Shown here in pieces: positions 1-8,400 of a stretch of DNA of 9,263 nucleotides. Source of the stretch: Thermotoga sp. (GTDB taxonomy: Bacteria > Thermotogota > Thermotogae > B3-G13). The DNA lies in NCBI GenBank assembly GCA_003641555.1, contig QNAT01000024.1:1-9263 (forward strand), in the 5' to 3' direction. How positions within the stretch are numbered: position 1 is the stretch's first letter; every line of letters starts with the position of its first letter. The position numbers and the translations under genes are program-made. Under the pieces are notes generated by a model that was not told where the DNA came from, did not search any database, and saw only the letters and a program-made list of their open reading frames with translations.

Positions 1-1590
1 ACTGTTGATCAACCCATTTTAGGGTTAGCAGGTGATAAAGTAGGAATCGATTGGGGCTATATTCATACTGCTGTATTTGCAAATCAAGCCGATGGTGTAA
101 TTGGTAAGAGTCAAGTCTGTCAGGAAAGGTTTATTTCGAACGGTACGTTACCCGAAGGTTTACTTTGCAACCAGCCAGTAATGGTTAAAAATGGTGAACC
201 CGTAGAAGCAATCATTTTTAATTTAGGAAAAGTAGGCAATCAGAGTATTACAAGATATGCAATTGTAGCATTGGATGAGCAATACGCCGTCGATTATTTT
301 GGAACCTGGCTTCGCCCTTATTGGATGCATTGGTACTCCAACATAAGAGAGATCCTCATGGATGCTGCCCAAAGATATAATAGCGTTTACGATATGGCAG
401 TTAAATTTGATAACCAGCTGATGGAAGATTGTACGAAAGTGGGTGGTGAAAGATATGCACAGATTTGTGCCTTAGCATACAGACAATCAATAGCAGCTAT
501 AGGAATGGCAGAAGATTCTAAAGGTAATCCACTTTTGTTTACAAAAGAAAATAGTAGCAATGGAGACATTTCAACAGTGGATGTTATCTATCCTACGAGT
601 CCTGTTTTTTTACTATTCAATCCCGATCTTCTAAAAGGTTCGCTTGTACCTGTTCTCGATTATGCAGAATCCTCTTTGTGGCATAAAGACTTCGCACCAC
701 ATGACCTGGGTACGTATCCGAAAGCGAAAGGTTATTTCAGGAAATTAGGAGAAATTGGTCTACAAATGCCGGTAGAAGAAACTGGAAATATGATCATCAT
801 GATGGATGCTATTGCCCATATAGAAGGGAACGTTGAGTTTGCATCGAAATATTGGCTGTTATTGACCAAATGGGTTAAATACCTTTTGCAAAATGGTTTT
901 GACCCCGGGAATCAATTATGCACAGATGACTTTGCCGGTCCGATGCCTCATAATGCAAACCTATCTGTGAAATCCATTGAAGCAATAGGTGCTTACGCTC
1001 AGTTATGTCAAATGCGAGGAGACGAGCAAGATGCTGAAAAATATATGAACATCGCTAAAGAATGGGCTATTAAGTGGTCGAAAATAGATTTGAGTAATGA
1101 TGGCACACATTACTTGCTTGGTTTTGATTCTTCTCAAGACTCCTGGAGCCAAAAATATAACATGGTGTGGGATGAGATATTGGATTTGAATTTATTCCCA
1201 GAAGATGCAGTTGAAAGAGAGACAAGGTTTTATTTAACAAAATTACAAAAATTTGGTCTTCCTCTTGATTCCCGAAAACTGTATACTAAAACGGATTGGA
1301 CGATCTGGACAGCATCTCTTAGACCGAATACACCTTATTTCCACAAATTAGTTGATCTTGTGTACAAATTTCTGGATGAAACACCGAGTAGAGTACCATT
1401 ATCCGATTTCTATTGGACCCAGCATGGTAAAACTGCTGGAATGTTTGCAAGGTCTGTTGTAGGAGCAGCGTTTATAACAATGTTAACCGATAAAACAACC
1501 TGGAATAAATGGGTTAGTATGTCCGACAGGATAAATGAAGATTGGGCTCCACTACCCAATTCTTATATTCTGTTTGAACCTTTTGAATGA
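1..1590 (+). CDS. DUF4965/DUF1793 ('glutaminase A'-like) six-hairpin protein, 5' end missing
   Basis: The frame is open from base 1 to the TGA at 1588-1590, giving 529 residues. The first ATG (181) is internal: family sequence already lies upstream, including the IDWGY motif at visible residues 17-21 and, further on, YFGTWLRPYW. Downstream blocks are typical of the DUF4965/DUF1793 family: LCALAYRQ, LFTKENSSNG.ISTVDVIYP, FAPHDLGTYP, MPVEETGNM, CTDDFAGPMPHNANLS, WSQKYNMVWD and LYTKTDWTIW. The fold expected for the family is an (alpha/alpha) six-hairpin barrel like many glycosidases. The acidic residues in MPVEE and CTDDFAG are candidates for the active site, but I cannot assign them. Family members are usually longer, so an N-terminal beta-sandwich and any signal peptide are probably off the left edge. 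The name comes from fungal GtaA. Position 19 nt upstream of a GH2 gene in a glycosidase operon argues for a carbohydrate substrate. Family assignment is firm; activity is unknown. Confidence 0.88.
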   Translation, partial: TVDQPILGLAGDKVGIDWGYIHTAVFANQADGVIGKSQVCQERFISNGTLPEGLLCNQPVMVKNGEPVEAIIFNLGKVGNQSITRYAIVALDEQYAVDYFGTWLRPYWMHWYSNIREILMDAAQRYNSVYDMAVKFDNQLMEDCTKVGGERYAQICALAYRQSIAAIGMAEDSKGNPLLFTKENSSNGDISTVDVIYPTSPVFLLFNPDLLKGSLVPVLDYAESSLWHKDFAPHDLGTYPKAKGYFRKLGEIGLQMPVEETGNMIIMMDAIAHIEGNVEFASKYWLLLTKWVKYLLQNGFDPGNQLCTDDFAGPMPHNANLSVKSIEAIGAYAQLCQMRGDEQDAEKYMNIAKEWAIKWSKIDLSNDGTHYLLGFDSSQDSWSQKYNMVWDEILDLNLFPEDAVERETRFYLTKLQKFGLPLDSRKLYTKTDWTIWTASLRPNTPYFHKLVDLVYKFLDETPSRVPLSDFYWTQHGKTAGMFARSVVGAAFITMLTDKTTWNKWVSMSDRINEDWAPLPNSYILFEPFE

Positions 1591-1592
1591 TC

Positions 1593-1604
1593 AAAGGTGG
1601 GTGA
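1593..1604 (+). promoter_or_regulatory. Ribosome binding site of the secreted GH2 gene
   Basis: AAAGGTGGGTGA lies in the 19-nt gap between the TGA of the DUF4965 gene and the ATG at 1610. It matches the AGGAGGTGA anti-16S consensus well and is about 5-9 nt from the ATG. It fixes that start and supports translation within one transcript with the gene before it. Confidence 0.75.
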
Positions 1605-1609
1605 AATAA

Positions 1610-3700
1610 ATGCGCAGAGCAACATTTCTTTTGCTTATCTTTTTTCTGTTTTCAACCATAGTATTTGGTATAAATTCGGTTTTAGAACTACAAAGATTTC
1701 CAGACCCCATATTTGTCAGGACTGCGATGGAAGATCTTATTCATAATAAATGGACTTTTCAGTTTGATGAGAATAATGTTGGTTTAAAAGAGCATTGGTT
1801 TGAAAAAGATAGATTTGATGAGAATATAACGCTCCCGTTTCCATGGAACTCGCGATTATCCGGTATTGGTACAGGCGATTATATAGAGATAGGGTGGTAT
1901 CTGACTAAATTTTATATAGATAAAAAAACCGGGATTCTTTTAAATTTTGGTGCTGTCAACTATTCTACAATGGTTTGGATCAACGGCAAATATGTTGGGA
2001 AACATTCAGGAGGGTATTTACCCTTTTATTTTGACATTTCAAATTTCATAAACAAAGGGATGAATTCTCTGGTAGTAAGAGTTTTTGTACCAAGAGATTT
2101 TCGGAAGAACCCTCATGGAAAACAAATGAGTAATCCTCCAGATCCCTGGTCAAGTGTTTCATTTTCAAGAACATGTGGAATATGGCAAAAAGTTTGGCTT
2201 GAGTTTTATGATAGAACCTACATAAAGTCTGTAAATATCCATTTGACCAATTCAGGAAAGGTAAATTTCTCGTTGAATATCTTTAACGAAAGCGATGTCA
2301 AGAATATTGAAATCAAGGTTTATGATCCCCTGGCAAAGATCGTTCATGATTCCATTTCAAAAGCGATATCTCTCTCTTTCAATATAAAAAGACCAAAGCT
2401 TTGGGACGTAGATCATCCAGATCTCTATCTGGTAGAAATTTCAATAAAAGACAACGAAGAGGTCTTGGACAAAGTTTATACATATTTTGGATTCAGAACA
2501 GTTCAAGTAAAAAATAGATTTGTTTTCGTTAACAACAAACCTGTGTTTTTGAAAATGGTCCTTGATCAAGGATATTGGCCAGAAGGATATTATGTCCCGC
2601 GATCTAAAGAAGATTTTAAATCGGACCTTGAGTATGCGAAAAATCTTGGCTTCAATGGCATAAGGATGCATCAAAAGATTGAAAATCCACAATTCTTGTT
2701 CTGGGCTGATGTTTTGGGGATGTACATATGGGAGGAACCGCCTTCGTTTTCAGTTTACACGAAAGAATCTGCTGAGAGATTCGAAAATACACTTCTTAGA
2801 ATGATTCATAGAGATATGAACCATCCATCTATCATAACTTGGGGGATCTTTAATGAAGATTGGGGTATATGGAATTTAGATAAGAGTTCAGAGTTACACA
2901 AGTATGATGAAAGTTTATACGAGGTGGTGAAGATGTGCGATCCCACAAGACTTGTTGTTGATAATTCTGGGTGGCATCATGTGAAAACAGACCTTGCAGA
3001 TGTTCATTTGTATACATCATCTTATTCTGAATGGAATAATACGCTTTTAGATCTGTCAAAGTTAAGAGCAGGAGATAATATATCTTTTCATTCTTCCAAT
3101 GTTTCTCACAAATTATTTGCTTCAAATTATGAATATAAAGATCAACCAGTTATCATAAGTGAATTTGGTGAAGGCTGGGGAAATAGTAGAGTTTCAAATT
3201 ATATCTGGCAAGTTGACTATCTAAGAAAGTATAACAATATAGCAGGTTTTGTGTTTGTTGAACTTTACGATATTGAGAATGAATTAGCCGGCCTTTATAC
3301 CTATAACAGGTCACCTAAATTTAATACTAACGAAGAAAGCAGGGTTAAGATGATAAATGCTGAAGATACAGTGGTATTCGATGTCAATTTTAAAATGATT
3401 ACCTATTTCGGTGGTAAAAGCAAGGTTATCCCAGTAGCTTTAAGTCATATGTCTGCTAAGAATCTCTCACCCTGCGAATTAAAATGGTCTATAACTAATA
3501 TAAATACTTCTTCATCGGGAAATAAGAAAGAAACGATTGAGTATGGGGTTTTTAAATTGGAGAAAGTTCCATATGGAATATATAAGTTCTTTAACATTAA
3601 ATTCAAATTGTCTCCGGGTAGTTATGTGCTAAGAGTAGCTATTATTCATAATGGTTCTTTGGTAGGTTATAACTGGATGCCAATGTACATTTTATTTTAA
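1610..3700 (+). CDS. Secreted glycoside hydrolase family 2 enzyme
   Basis: This is a complete 696-aa retaining glycosidase of clan GH-A. Residues 1-20 form a signal peptide (RR, then a Leu/Phe-rich core, likely cut after VFG), so it acts outside the cytoplasm. A GH2 jelly-roll domain follows (about 40-200; FPWNSRLSG, MVWINGKYVG, HSGGYLPF), then an Ig-like domain (about 205-300) and a TIM barrel from about 305 (VLDQGYWPEGYY, IRMHQKIENP.FLFWAD). Predicted acid/base is E416 in WGIFNEDWG and nucleophile is E518 in IISEFGEGWG. A short beta-rich tail (about 630-696) ends the protein. It lacks the long C-terminal modules of LacZ. FNEDWG differs from the usual LacZ and beta-glucuronidase contexts, so the sugar (galactose, mannose, glucuronate, arabinose) cannot be called. 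It is co-oriented and closely spaced with both neighbours and is a paralogue of the GH2 half of the gene at 5416. The family is certain; the substrate is not. Confidence 0.93.
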   Translation: MRRATFLLLIFFLFSTIVFGINSVLELQRFPDPIFVRTAMEDLIHNKWTFQFDENNVGLKEHWFEKDRFDENITLPFPWNSRLSGIGTGDYIEIGWYLTKFYIDKKTGILLNFGAVNYSTMVWINGKYVGKHSGGYLPFYFDISNFINKGMNSLVVRVFVPRDFRKNPHGKQMSNPPDPWSSVSFSRTCGIWQKVWLEFYDRTYIKSVNIHLTNSGKVNFSLNIFNESDVKNIEIKVYDPLAKIVHDSISKAISLSFNIKRPKLWDVDHPDLYLVEISIKDNEEVLDKVYTYFGFRTVQVKNRFVFVNNKPVFLKMVLDQGYWPEGYYVPRSKEDFKSDLEYAKNLGFNGIRMHQKIENPQFLFWADVLGMYIWEEPPSFSVYTKESAERFENTLLRMIHRDMNHPSIITWGIFNEDWGIWNLDKSSELHKYDESLYEVVKMCDPTRLVVDNSGWHHVKTDLADVHLYTSSYSEWNNTLLDLSKLRAGDNISFHSSNVSHKLFASNYEYKDQPVIISEFGEGWGNSRVSNYIWQVDYLRKYNNIAGFVFVELYDIENELAGLYTYNRSPKFNTNEESRVKMINAEDTVVFDVNFKMITYFGGKSKVIPVALSHMSAKNLSPCELKWSITNINTSSSGNKKETIEYGVFKLEKVPYGIYKFFNIKFKLSPGSYVLRVAIIHNGSLVGYNWMPMYILF

Positions 3701-3722
3701 GCAAAACTATTGTAATCGTTTA

Positions 3723-3733
3723 AAAGAGGTGAT
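3723..3733 (+). promoter_or_regulatory. Ribosome binding site of the clan GH-A gene
   Basis: AAAGAGGTGAT includes GAGGTGAT, eight contiguous bases complementary to the typical 16S 3' end. The GAGG core ends 6 nt before the ATG at 3736. It sits in a 35-nt intergenic gap with no visible promoter or terminator, so the gene is probably co-transcribed with the GH2 gene. Confidence 0.78.
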
Positions 3734-3735
3734 TT

Positions 3736-5217
3736 ATGGTGAGAAAATTCCTCATTTTGGTGTTCATATTTCTTTTGATGATCTCATCTTTTGGATTATC
3801 AAACTCAACTGTTGGATCTTTTGTAACTATTGGCCCTTCTAAATCTTACTTTGAGTTAGATGGCAAACCATTTATACCTATAGGATTTAATTATGAAGTA
3901 ACATGGCCCAATTTAGATAGCTTGTGGCAAGCCGAAACTAACCTATTTGGAAATAAAGAGATATATCTTCAAGCAGCTGAAGGATTTTTTGCTAAGTTAC
4001 ATGCACATGGTGTTAACACTCTAAGAATTTTTTTTGAATATGCTTATGATCCCTCAGGTTCTTCTCTATTCGAGAATCCATTGGGACAAATAAACGAATC
4101 TTTGATAAATGTATGGAATCATATTTTTGAATATGCGAAAAAGTACGATATTTATCTTATAATTGAACCATTTGATCCGTATTGGATGTCCAAAAATTGG
4201 GTGGAAAGCCCTTTTAATATCAAAAACGGGGGGCCCATAAGTTCTCTCGATGACTTCCTTATAAATAAGGAAGTAATAAGGGATACTGAGTTCAGGTTTA
4301 AATTTATGATAGATCGTTGGGGATCGAGCTCTCACATTTTGGCATGGGAAATAAATAACGAAATAGACATATGGTATGGTCGTGATAATGCTTCGACGAT
4401 TAAAAAATATATAAAAACGCTCTCTGATTTCATTGTTAATTACGAAGATTCAAAATTTGGCATGCATCACTTGGTAACAGTTTCAACAGCTGCTCCTACG
4501 TTATCTTCTTTTATGTTTAATGCATTTTACGAAAATAAAAACCTGGATTTTTTCACGACACATTTGTATCTACCTGCTGTCAATAATCCGACAAACACAA
4601 TAGATCCCGCTATCCAAGTTTCTCAAGCAATTGCTCATAATCTTTCACAGATGGGCTATTCGAAACCTTATATTGATTCAGAGGATGGCCCCATTAACGG
4701 ATGGTCTCTTTTACCTTGTGATTCTTATGTTGAATACTACCACAATATCATGTGGGCGGAATTTGCATCGGGAGCTTGTGGACCCGGATTCAGATGGAAT
4801 TATATCTCTAATTCTAATACCCTAATAATAGGACTTGACATTTATAAAGCCTTATCCGATTTTATAGACTCACCAGGTATAAATTGGTTGAATTTCGAAG
4901 CTCATTACGATCCTTCAGATATTGAAATTCAAGGAACGGTTGGAGATTACATCATTCCATTTTCATGCGGAGATAAAAGTGCGAGAATAGTTTGGATTTT
5001 AAAAGATTCCAGAAAGAATTTAAGTAAAGTCGATTTTTCCGCTGTTAATTTGGAAATCTTTGGGGTAGAAAGTGGTAATTATAGTGTTGAATTTTGGAAC
5101 ACATACACCGGGAAGATTTTGAATTCGATACGAATAAAAGCGATAAATGGATCTATGAGTTTAAAGATCAATTTTTCAAAGCTGAAAGATATGGCACTTA
5201 AAGTATATAAAGACTGA
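3736..5217 (+). CDS. Secreted clan GH-A glycoside hydrolase (GH5 / COG3934 endo-mannosidase-like)
   Basis: This is a complete 493-aa enzyme. Residues 1-20 are a signal peptide (MVRK, hydrophobic core, SSFG), so it is exported. The mature start (YFELDGKPFIPIGFNYEVTW, about residues 36-55) is the opening of GH5-like/COG3934 TIM barrels. THGVNTLRIF-type beta-2 sequence follows as HAHGVNTLRIFFEY. Beta-4 carries WEINNEIDIW with E209 as predicted acid/base, and beta-7 carries YIDSEDGPINGW with E316 as predicted nucleophile. The late barrel has an FASGACGPGFRWNY segment. From about residue 385 a beta-sandwich tail (GVESGNYSVEFWNTYTGKIL) resembles the C-terminal domain seen on DUF4038/DUF5060-type relatives. 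COG3934 is commonly labelled endo-1,4-beta-mannosidase, but many members are uncharacterised, so mannan is only a guess. As an exported enzyme it is the likeliest backbone-cutter of the locus. Clan assignment is firm; subfamily and substrate are not. Confidence 0.85.
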   Translation: MVRKFLILVFIFLLMISSFGLSNSTVGSFVTIGPSKSYFELDGKPFIPIGFNYEVTWPNLDSLWQAETNLFGNKEIYLQAAEGFFAKLHAHGVNTLRIFFEYAYDPSGSSLFENPLGQINESLINVWNHIFEYAKKYDIYLIIEPFDPYWMSKNWVESPFNIKNGGPISSLDDFLINKEVIRDTEFRFKFMIDRWGSSSHILAWEINNEIDIWYGRDNASTIKKYIKTLSDFIVNYEDSKFGMHHLVTVSTAAPTLSSFMFNAFYENKNLDFFTTHLYLPAVNNPTNTIDPAIQVSQAIAHNLSQMGYSKPYIDSEDGPINGWSLLPCDSYVEYYHNIMWAEFASGACGPGFRWNYISNSNTLIIGLDIYKALSDFIDSPGINWLNFEAHYDPSDIEIQGTVGDYIIPFSCGDKSARIVWILKDSRKNLSKVDFSAVNLEIFGVESGNYSVEFWNTYTGKILNSIRIKAINGSMSLKINFSKLKDMALKVYKD

Positions 5218-5302
5218 TATTTTGAAATTTAAAAATAATATATTCAACTAATCAATTTACAAGATCACATCGATTTGATAAGCAATCACAAGGGTTTGAT
5301 CC

Positions 5303-5312
5303 GAGAAAGAGG
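5303..5312 (+). promoter_or_regulatory. Ribosome binding site of a 23-codon ORF
   Basis: GAGAAAGAGG ends 7 nt before the ATG at 5320. Strength and spacing match the sites of the large genes in the window. It is the main reason to take the small ORF seriously. Confidence 0.4.
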
Positions 5313-5319
5313 CAATTTT

Positions 5320-5391
5320 ATGTTTAGCTGGAGAATGGGCAAGAAGTTTTCCAAGCAGCTTAAAATGAAGGCTAACACCTGGAAGTATTAG
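5320..5391 (+). CDS. Possible 23-aa basic small protein or leader peptide
   Basis: ATG at 5320 to TAG at 5389-5391 encodes 23 residues. It begins MFSWRMGKKF and ends KANTWKY, with six Lys and one Arg, no Asp or Glu, and two Trp. There is no membrane segment. A strong ribosome binding site lies 7 nt upstream, and the stop is 24 nt before the ATG of the GH1-GH2 gene in the same frame. It could be a leader peptide affecting translation of that gene, a small cationic protein, or a chance ORF. No homologue is recognised. An alternative reading of the same DNA in another frame looks like decayed protein-coding sequence, which competes with this call. Confidence 0.25.
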   Translation: MFSWRMGKKFSKQLKMKANTWKY

Positions 5392-5399
5392 AGTTTAAG

Positions 5400-5406
5400 A
5401 AGGGAG
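5400..5406 (+). promoter_or_regulatory. Ribosome binding site deciding the start of the GH1-GH2 gene
   Basis: AAGGGAG ends 9 nt before the ATG at 5416. Two other in-frame ATGs flank it. The one at 5407 touches the site and is too close. The one at 5425 could use GTGGAG (5409-5414). Starting at 5416 gives the same numbering for active-site residues as T. maritima BglA, which favours it. Confidence 0.65.
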
Positions 5407-5415
5407 ATGTGGAGT

Positions 5416-8400
5416 ATGGCTAACATGGAGTTTCCGGATGATTTTATTTGGGGAGTTGCGACGGCGTCTTATCAAATAGAGGGATCTCCCCTTGCGGATG
5501 GTGCTGGCCCATCGATATGGCATAGATTTACTCATACTCCTGGAACGATCCACAACGGTGATACAGGAGATGTTGCATGTGATCATTATCGTCGATACAA
5601 AGAAGATGTCGCTTTGATGAAATCTCTGGGTATAAAGGGGTATAGGTTCTCTATTTCATGGTCGAGGATCTTTCCAGAGGGCAAAGGAAGGATAAATGAA
5701 CGAGGCTTTTCCTTTTATGACCAACTCATCGATGAATTGCTTAAGGCAAACATAACACCCTTTGTCACCATCTATCATTGGGACCTTCCAGCAGCGCTTC
5801 AAGATATTGGTGGATGGACCAACGGAGACATTGCCTATTGGTTTTCTGACTACGCTGATTATTTATTTCAAAGACTTGGAGATAGAGTAAAACATTGGAT
5901 AACTTTAAATGAACCCTGGGTTACTGCGTTTGAAGGACACCTATTTGGAAGTCATGCACCAGGGATGAAGGATATATTCTCAGCCTTTACCGTTGTTCAC
6001 AACGAATTGAGAGCACATTCGAAAGCAGTAGAAGCGTTCAGAGAAGAAAACATAGGTGGTAAGATCGGTATAACCCTATCGAATCATTCTGTGAGCCAGG
6101 TATCACAGAATGAAAGAGATGTGATGACTGCAGGAGTGGCTCATGAGTTCATCAATTATCCTCTTTTTCTAAACCCGATCTATAATGGTTCCTATCCCGA
6201 ACACCTCTTATCCGTTACTAAACAGTATATGCCGAGGGATTACGATAGAGATATGAATGAGATAAGACGGCCGATCGATTTTGTTGGGATAAATTATTAC
6301 TCTGGTAGCCTGATCAGGTTCAATCCGGAGAAACCGTTAGGGATAGAAACGATAGACCGTGGACTTAAAAAGACAGAAATGGGTTGGGAGATTTATCCCG
6401 AAGGTCTCTACAAGATATTAAAGGGAGTACAGAATATCTATGCGCCAAAAGAGATATTCATAACTGAAAACGGTGTTGCCTTTAAGGATATAACCGAAGG
6501 TGAGGAGGTTCACGATCAGAATAGGATCGAATATCTCAAGGCACATTTTGCGCAGGCATACCGTGCGATAAAAGATGGGGTGAGATTAAGGGGCTACTTT
6601 GTGTGGTCACTTATGGATAATTTCGAATGGGCATATGGATATTCGAAGCGTTTTGGAATAGTTTATGTCGATTATAAAACACAGAAGCGGATCATAAAAG
6701 ATAGTGGAAAATGGTATGCGAATATCATCTCGAAGAATTCTATAATATCAGGAGAACCTGGTATACGGGAGTATGGAAAGGATGGTAATATGCACAAATC
6801 TATTGATTTAGATGGTTCCTGGAGATTAAATGGTGAAGAAGTTATGATTCCTTCCTGCTGGCCGGTTGATTTTACAACAGGCAAAACCTTTATAAAAGAG
6901 GGCATATATACTAAGGAGATATACATCGACGAGCAGGAGAAAGGGAAGCAGTTCATCCTCAGATTCTACGGCATCGATTATTATGCCGATATATGGTTAA
7001 ATGGAAGGCATGTGGGTTTTCATGAGGGTGGTTACGATTCTTTCGAATTCAATATCACCTCTTTCATTTCATTCGGGACTGATAACCTTTTAGAGGTGAA
7101 GGTAAAAGATATCGATTCCGATTCACCCGATTATTCTTACATACTCCATGGAAAACAGGATTGGTATGGAAATGTGTCCGGTATATGGCAGCCTGTTGAG
7201 TTACTCATTTCGAATCTGCCATATATAAAGGATGTTAGGGTATACCCTAACGTTAAGGGGAATTTCGTAAAGATGTTCTTCGATTTGGTGGGCACAAAAC
7301 CTGAAGATACGTATACACTTACGTGTAGGGTATTGGATGATGAGGGAAATGTTGTGGAGAGAGGGGAATTCACTCTGAAGTCTCTGGAAGAAGGGCACAT
7401 CTGGAGATTCAAATCCCTTTTGAATCCATGGTCACCCGAGACGCCCTACCTTTATAGATTGAAAACCACTTTACGCGATGGAAAGGGAAGTGAAATAGAC
7501 GAATTCGATACGAAATTCGGGATGAGGGAGATATTCATTGAAGATGGTAAGATCCTTTTGAACGATAAACCATTTTACACGATAGGTGTCCTCGATCAGG
7601 CATTTTATCCAGAAACCTTTTATACAGAACCCAATAAGGAATCCCTGATAAGGGAATTTGAATTGACTAAGAAGATGGGTATAAATACATTGAGATGCCA
7701 CGTGAAGATACCATCTGATGCATATCTCGAGGCGGCTGATGAAACCGGGCTATTAGTCTGGATAGACCTTCCTTACGCCAATAAGATGAATGCCAAAAGC
7801 AAAAGAGCAAATCGAATGCTTGCCGAAAATGTACTAAAAAGGTTTGCCAATCATCCTTCTTTTGTTATTTTGAGTTTGATAAACGAAGGATGGGGATTAT
7901 CCTTAGCCGAAAGTATAGAGAATAGAACATGGCTGAAAGAAAGCCATTCGCTTGCCAAAAAGATAGATCCATCTCGATTGATTGTGGACAACTCTCCCTG
8001 CCAGGGCAACTTTCATATAAAGTCAGATATAAATGATTGGCATCTATACTATGCATATCCAGAACATACAAAAGAATGGGACACGGCCTTGAATTCATTC
8101 ATCGATGGGAAAACGAAGACGTTCTGGAATGCGGCGAATGGGAAGGCACAGCCGAAGATCGTATCTGAATTCGGTTTGTGGAGTATTCCCGATGTAGATG
8201 TGGGAGAAGATTGGATGAAGTTAGCACCTTTGGGTCTTGAAAGTTTCAGCCCAAAGGAAATCAAGGAGAGATTCAAACGATTTCATCTCGATGAATTCTA
8301 TTCCTCATTCGAAAGATTATGTAGAATGACGCAGATGCAGGAGTTCTACGGATTGAAATACCAGATCGAGGAGATGAGGAAAAGAGAGGCAATCCAGGGT

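Larger units (their letters stand above)
5218..5415 (+). other. 198-nt intergenic region between the secreted and fused glycosidase genes
   Basis: This is the only sizeable gap in the window. Its left part (5221-5260) is very AT-rich and has no stable hairpin followed by a T-run, so no intrinsic terminator is called. No good TTGACA/TATAAT pair with 16-18 nt spacing was found. It contains TTTGAT twice (5274-5279 and 5295-5300, starts 21 nt apart), an ATCAA/TTGAT inverted pair (5251-5255 and 5275-5279), and the small ORF at 5320-5391. Those short repeats could be an operator but are within what chance gives in AT-rich DNA. The region may be where a new transcription unit begins, because base composition differs on its two sides. 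Confidence 0.4.

Noticed and set aside
181..1590. Complete 469-aa protein starting at the ATG at 181
   Set aside because: The frame is open back to base 1 and encodes conserved family sequence (IDWGY) before this ATG, and no ribosome binding site precedes it. The gene is truncated by the window edge.
2850..3125. 91-codon ORF on the - strand inside the GH2 gene
   Set aside because: It lies wholly within a strongly supported GH2 gene covering its catalytic barrel, and its product resembles no family I recognise. It is an antisense shadow. The other - strand ORFs across 387-9023 were rejected for the same reason.
4631..4825. 64-codon + strand ORF inside the GH-A gene
   Set aside because: It is an out-of-frame overlap with the segment carrying the predicted nucleophile of the GH-A enzyme and lacks a ribosome binding site.
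5222..5247. TTGAA...TTCAA inverted repeat after the GH-A stop codon as a terminator
   Set aside because: The stem is only 5 bp and AT-rich, the loop is long, and no T-run follows.
5222..5285. Promoter candidates (TTGAAA at 5222, TTTACA at 5256, TTGATA at 5275)
   Set aside because: None has a recognisable -10 box at 16-18 nt. AT-rich DNA gives such partial matches readily.
7234..7251. Telomere-like TTAGGG/CCCTAA motif
   Set aside because: Each occurs once as half of a palindrome in a bacterial coding sequence, not as a tandem array.
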